Source: Paraburkholderia humisilvae (GTDB taxonomy: Bacteria > Pseudomonadota > Gammaproteobacteria > Burkholderiales > Burkholderiaceae). Taken from it: a DNA stretch of 64,000 nt. The position numbers were made by a program, and so were the translations under genes. Each line of letters opens with the position of its first letter. The first letter of the stretch is position 1. The stretch is from positions 123,918-187,917 of the forward strand of contig NZ_CADIKH010000015.1 of NCBI RefSeq assembly GCF_902859855.1, written 5' to 3'. The notes beneath the pieces were generated by a model. It searched no databases and had not been told where the DNA came from. It was given only the letters and a program-made list of their open reading frames with translations. Of this stretch, positions 63,849-64,000 are shown piece after piece.

Positions 63849-63934
63849 CTCGCTTCTCTGCTGCAACGCGCGGCGGACACGCAGGAAGGTGGTGGGGTGC
63901 GGTGGTTGAGCGATCCGGCCTTTTTGCGTGAAGC

Positions 63935-63945
63935 GATCTTTAACA
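63935..63945 (+). promoter_or_regulatory. boxA-type antitermination element of the rrn leader
   Basis: GATCTTTAACA closely matches the rrn boxA consensus (TGCTCTTTAACA) in the expected place about 80 bases after the promoter. It would recruit NusB and NusE to protect rRNA transcription from Rho. Confidence 0.75.
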
Positions 63946-64000
63946 ATACACAGTCGATAAGTGTGGGCGCTTGATGGCGGCGCACGATGGTCTTGGGGCC

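Larger units (their letters stand above)
63646..64000. other. Upstream region and leader of an rRNA operon
   Basis: No protein gene is supported here. It contains the rrn promoter (63820-63848) and the transcribed leader with a boxA-like element (GATCTTTAACA, 63935-63945). The 16S gene must begin just beyond the right edge. Confidence 0.8.

Overview
The window looks like a piece of the main chromosome of a high-G+C betaproteobacterium of the Burkholderiaceae, most likely Burkholderia or Paraburkholderia. This rests on protein resemblance, on the core gene order (rpe-gph-trpEGDC; apaG next to mltA; hemA-prfA-prmC-grxD-ubiX) and on an rrn-type promoter and leader at the right edge. No database search was possible, so the genus is an inference. 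Layout: 1-5 kb holds a DUF1415 gene cut by the window edge, a TetR regulator divergent from an MFS transporter, a nitroreductase and a second MFS transporter. 5-10 kb holds a short YegD-like Hsp70, a cold-shock gene with its own promoter and a leader of about 145 nt, an amino-acid permease and a DODA-type dioxygenase. 9.7-15.1 kb is a minus-strand housekeeping run: ubiX, grxD, prmC, prfA, hemA and an orphan OmpR-type regulator whose phospho-acceptor Asp is replaced by Glu. 15.3-24 kb holds a small membrane protein, an M24 aminopeptidase, a HAD hydrolase, a DUF748 protein, ettA, a DUF3761 protein and a GDPD-like lipoprotein that lacks catalytic motifs. 23-28.4 kb is a LysR regulator divergent from asparaginase plus a complete polar amino-acid ABC transporter (ATPase, binding protein, two permeases). 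28.4-33.65 kb is an accessory stretch, visibly less G+C-rich and gene-poor, with a truncated FAD-oxidase-like gene, an epoxide-hydrolase-like gene, an AraC regulator, a luciferase-like monooxygenase and unrecognised sequence. 33.7-38 kb is the glycerol-3-phosphate uptake operon ugpBAEC. 38-42 kb holds a MazG-like pyrophosphohydrolase, an RsbR-type STAS protein without stressosome partners, two small unknown proteins and two membrane proteins. 42-50 kb holds ychF, a UbiH-like hydroxylase, a DsbC-like protein, an M61 peptidase, an azoreductase, ung and a CYTH protein. 50-58 kb is trpC, trpD, trpG, trpE, gph, rpe, apaG and mltA. 58-63.6 kb is a phenylacetate-degradation block (paaN, paaG, paaI, paaK and a divergent enoyl-CoA hydratase) with a candidate PaaR operator and a perfect 32-bp palindrome. 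The right edge is the promoter and leader of an rRNA operon whose 16S gene lies outside. How the genes work together: asparaginase probably releases aspartate close to an acidic or polar amino-acid importer; the ugp genes import glycerol phosphates; PrmC modifies the GGQ of the release factor encoded next to it; trpEGDC makes indole-glycerol phosphate from chorismate; PaaK, PaaG, PaaN, PaaI and the hydratase cover activation and part of the ring-opening and beta-oxidation steps of phenylacetate catabolism, the epoxidase genes being elsewhere. I did not find a clearly new multi-gene system. The best leads are the paired TetR operators, the Asp-to-Glu regulator, the motif-less GDPD lipoprotein, the truncated FAD-oxidase gene, the 32-bp palindrome behind paaN and the 39.7-42.1 kb unknown cluster.
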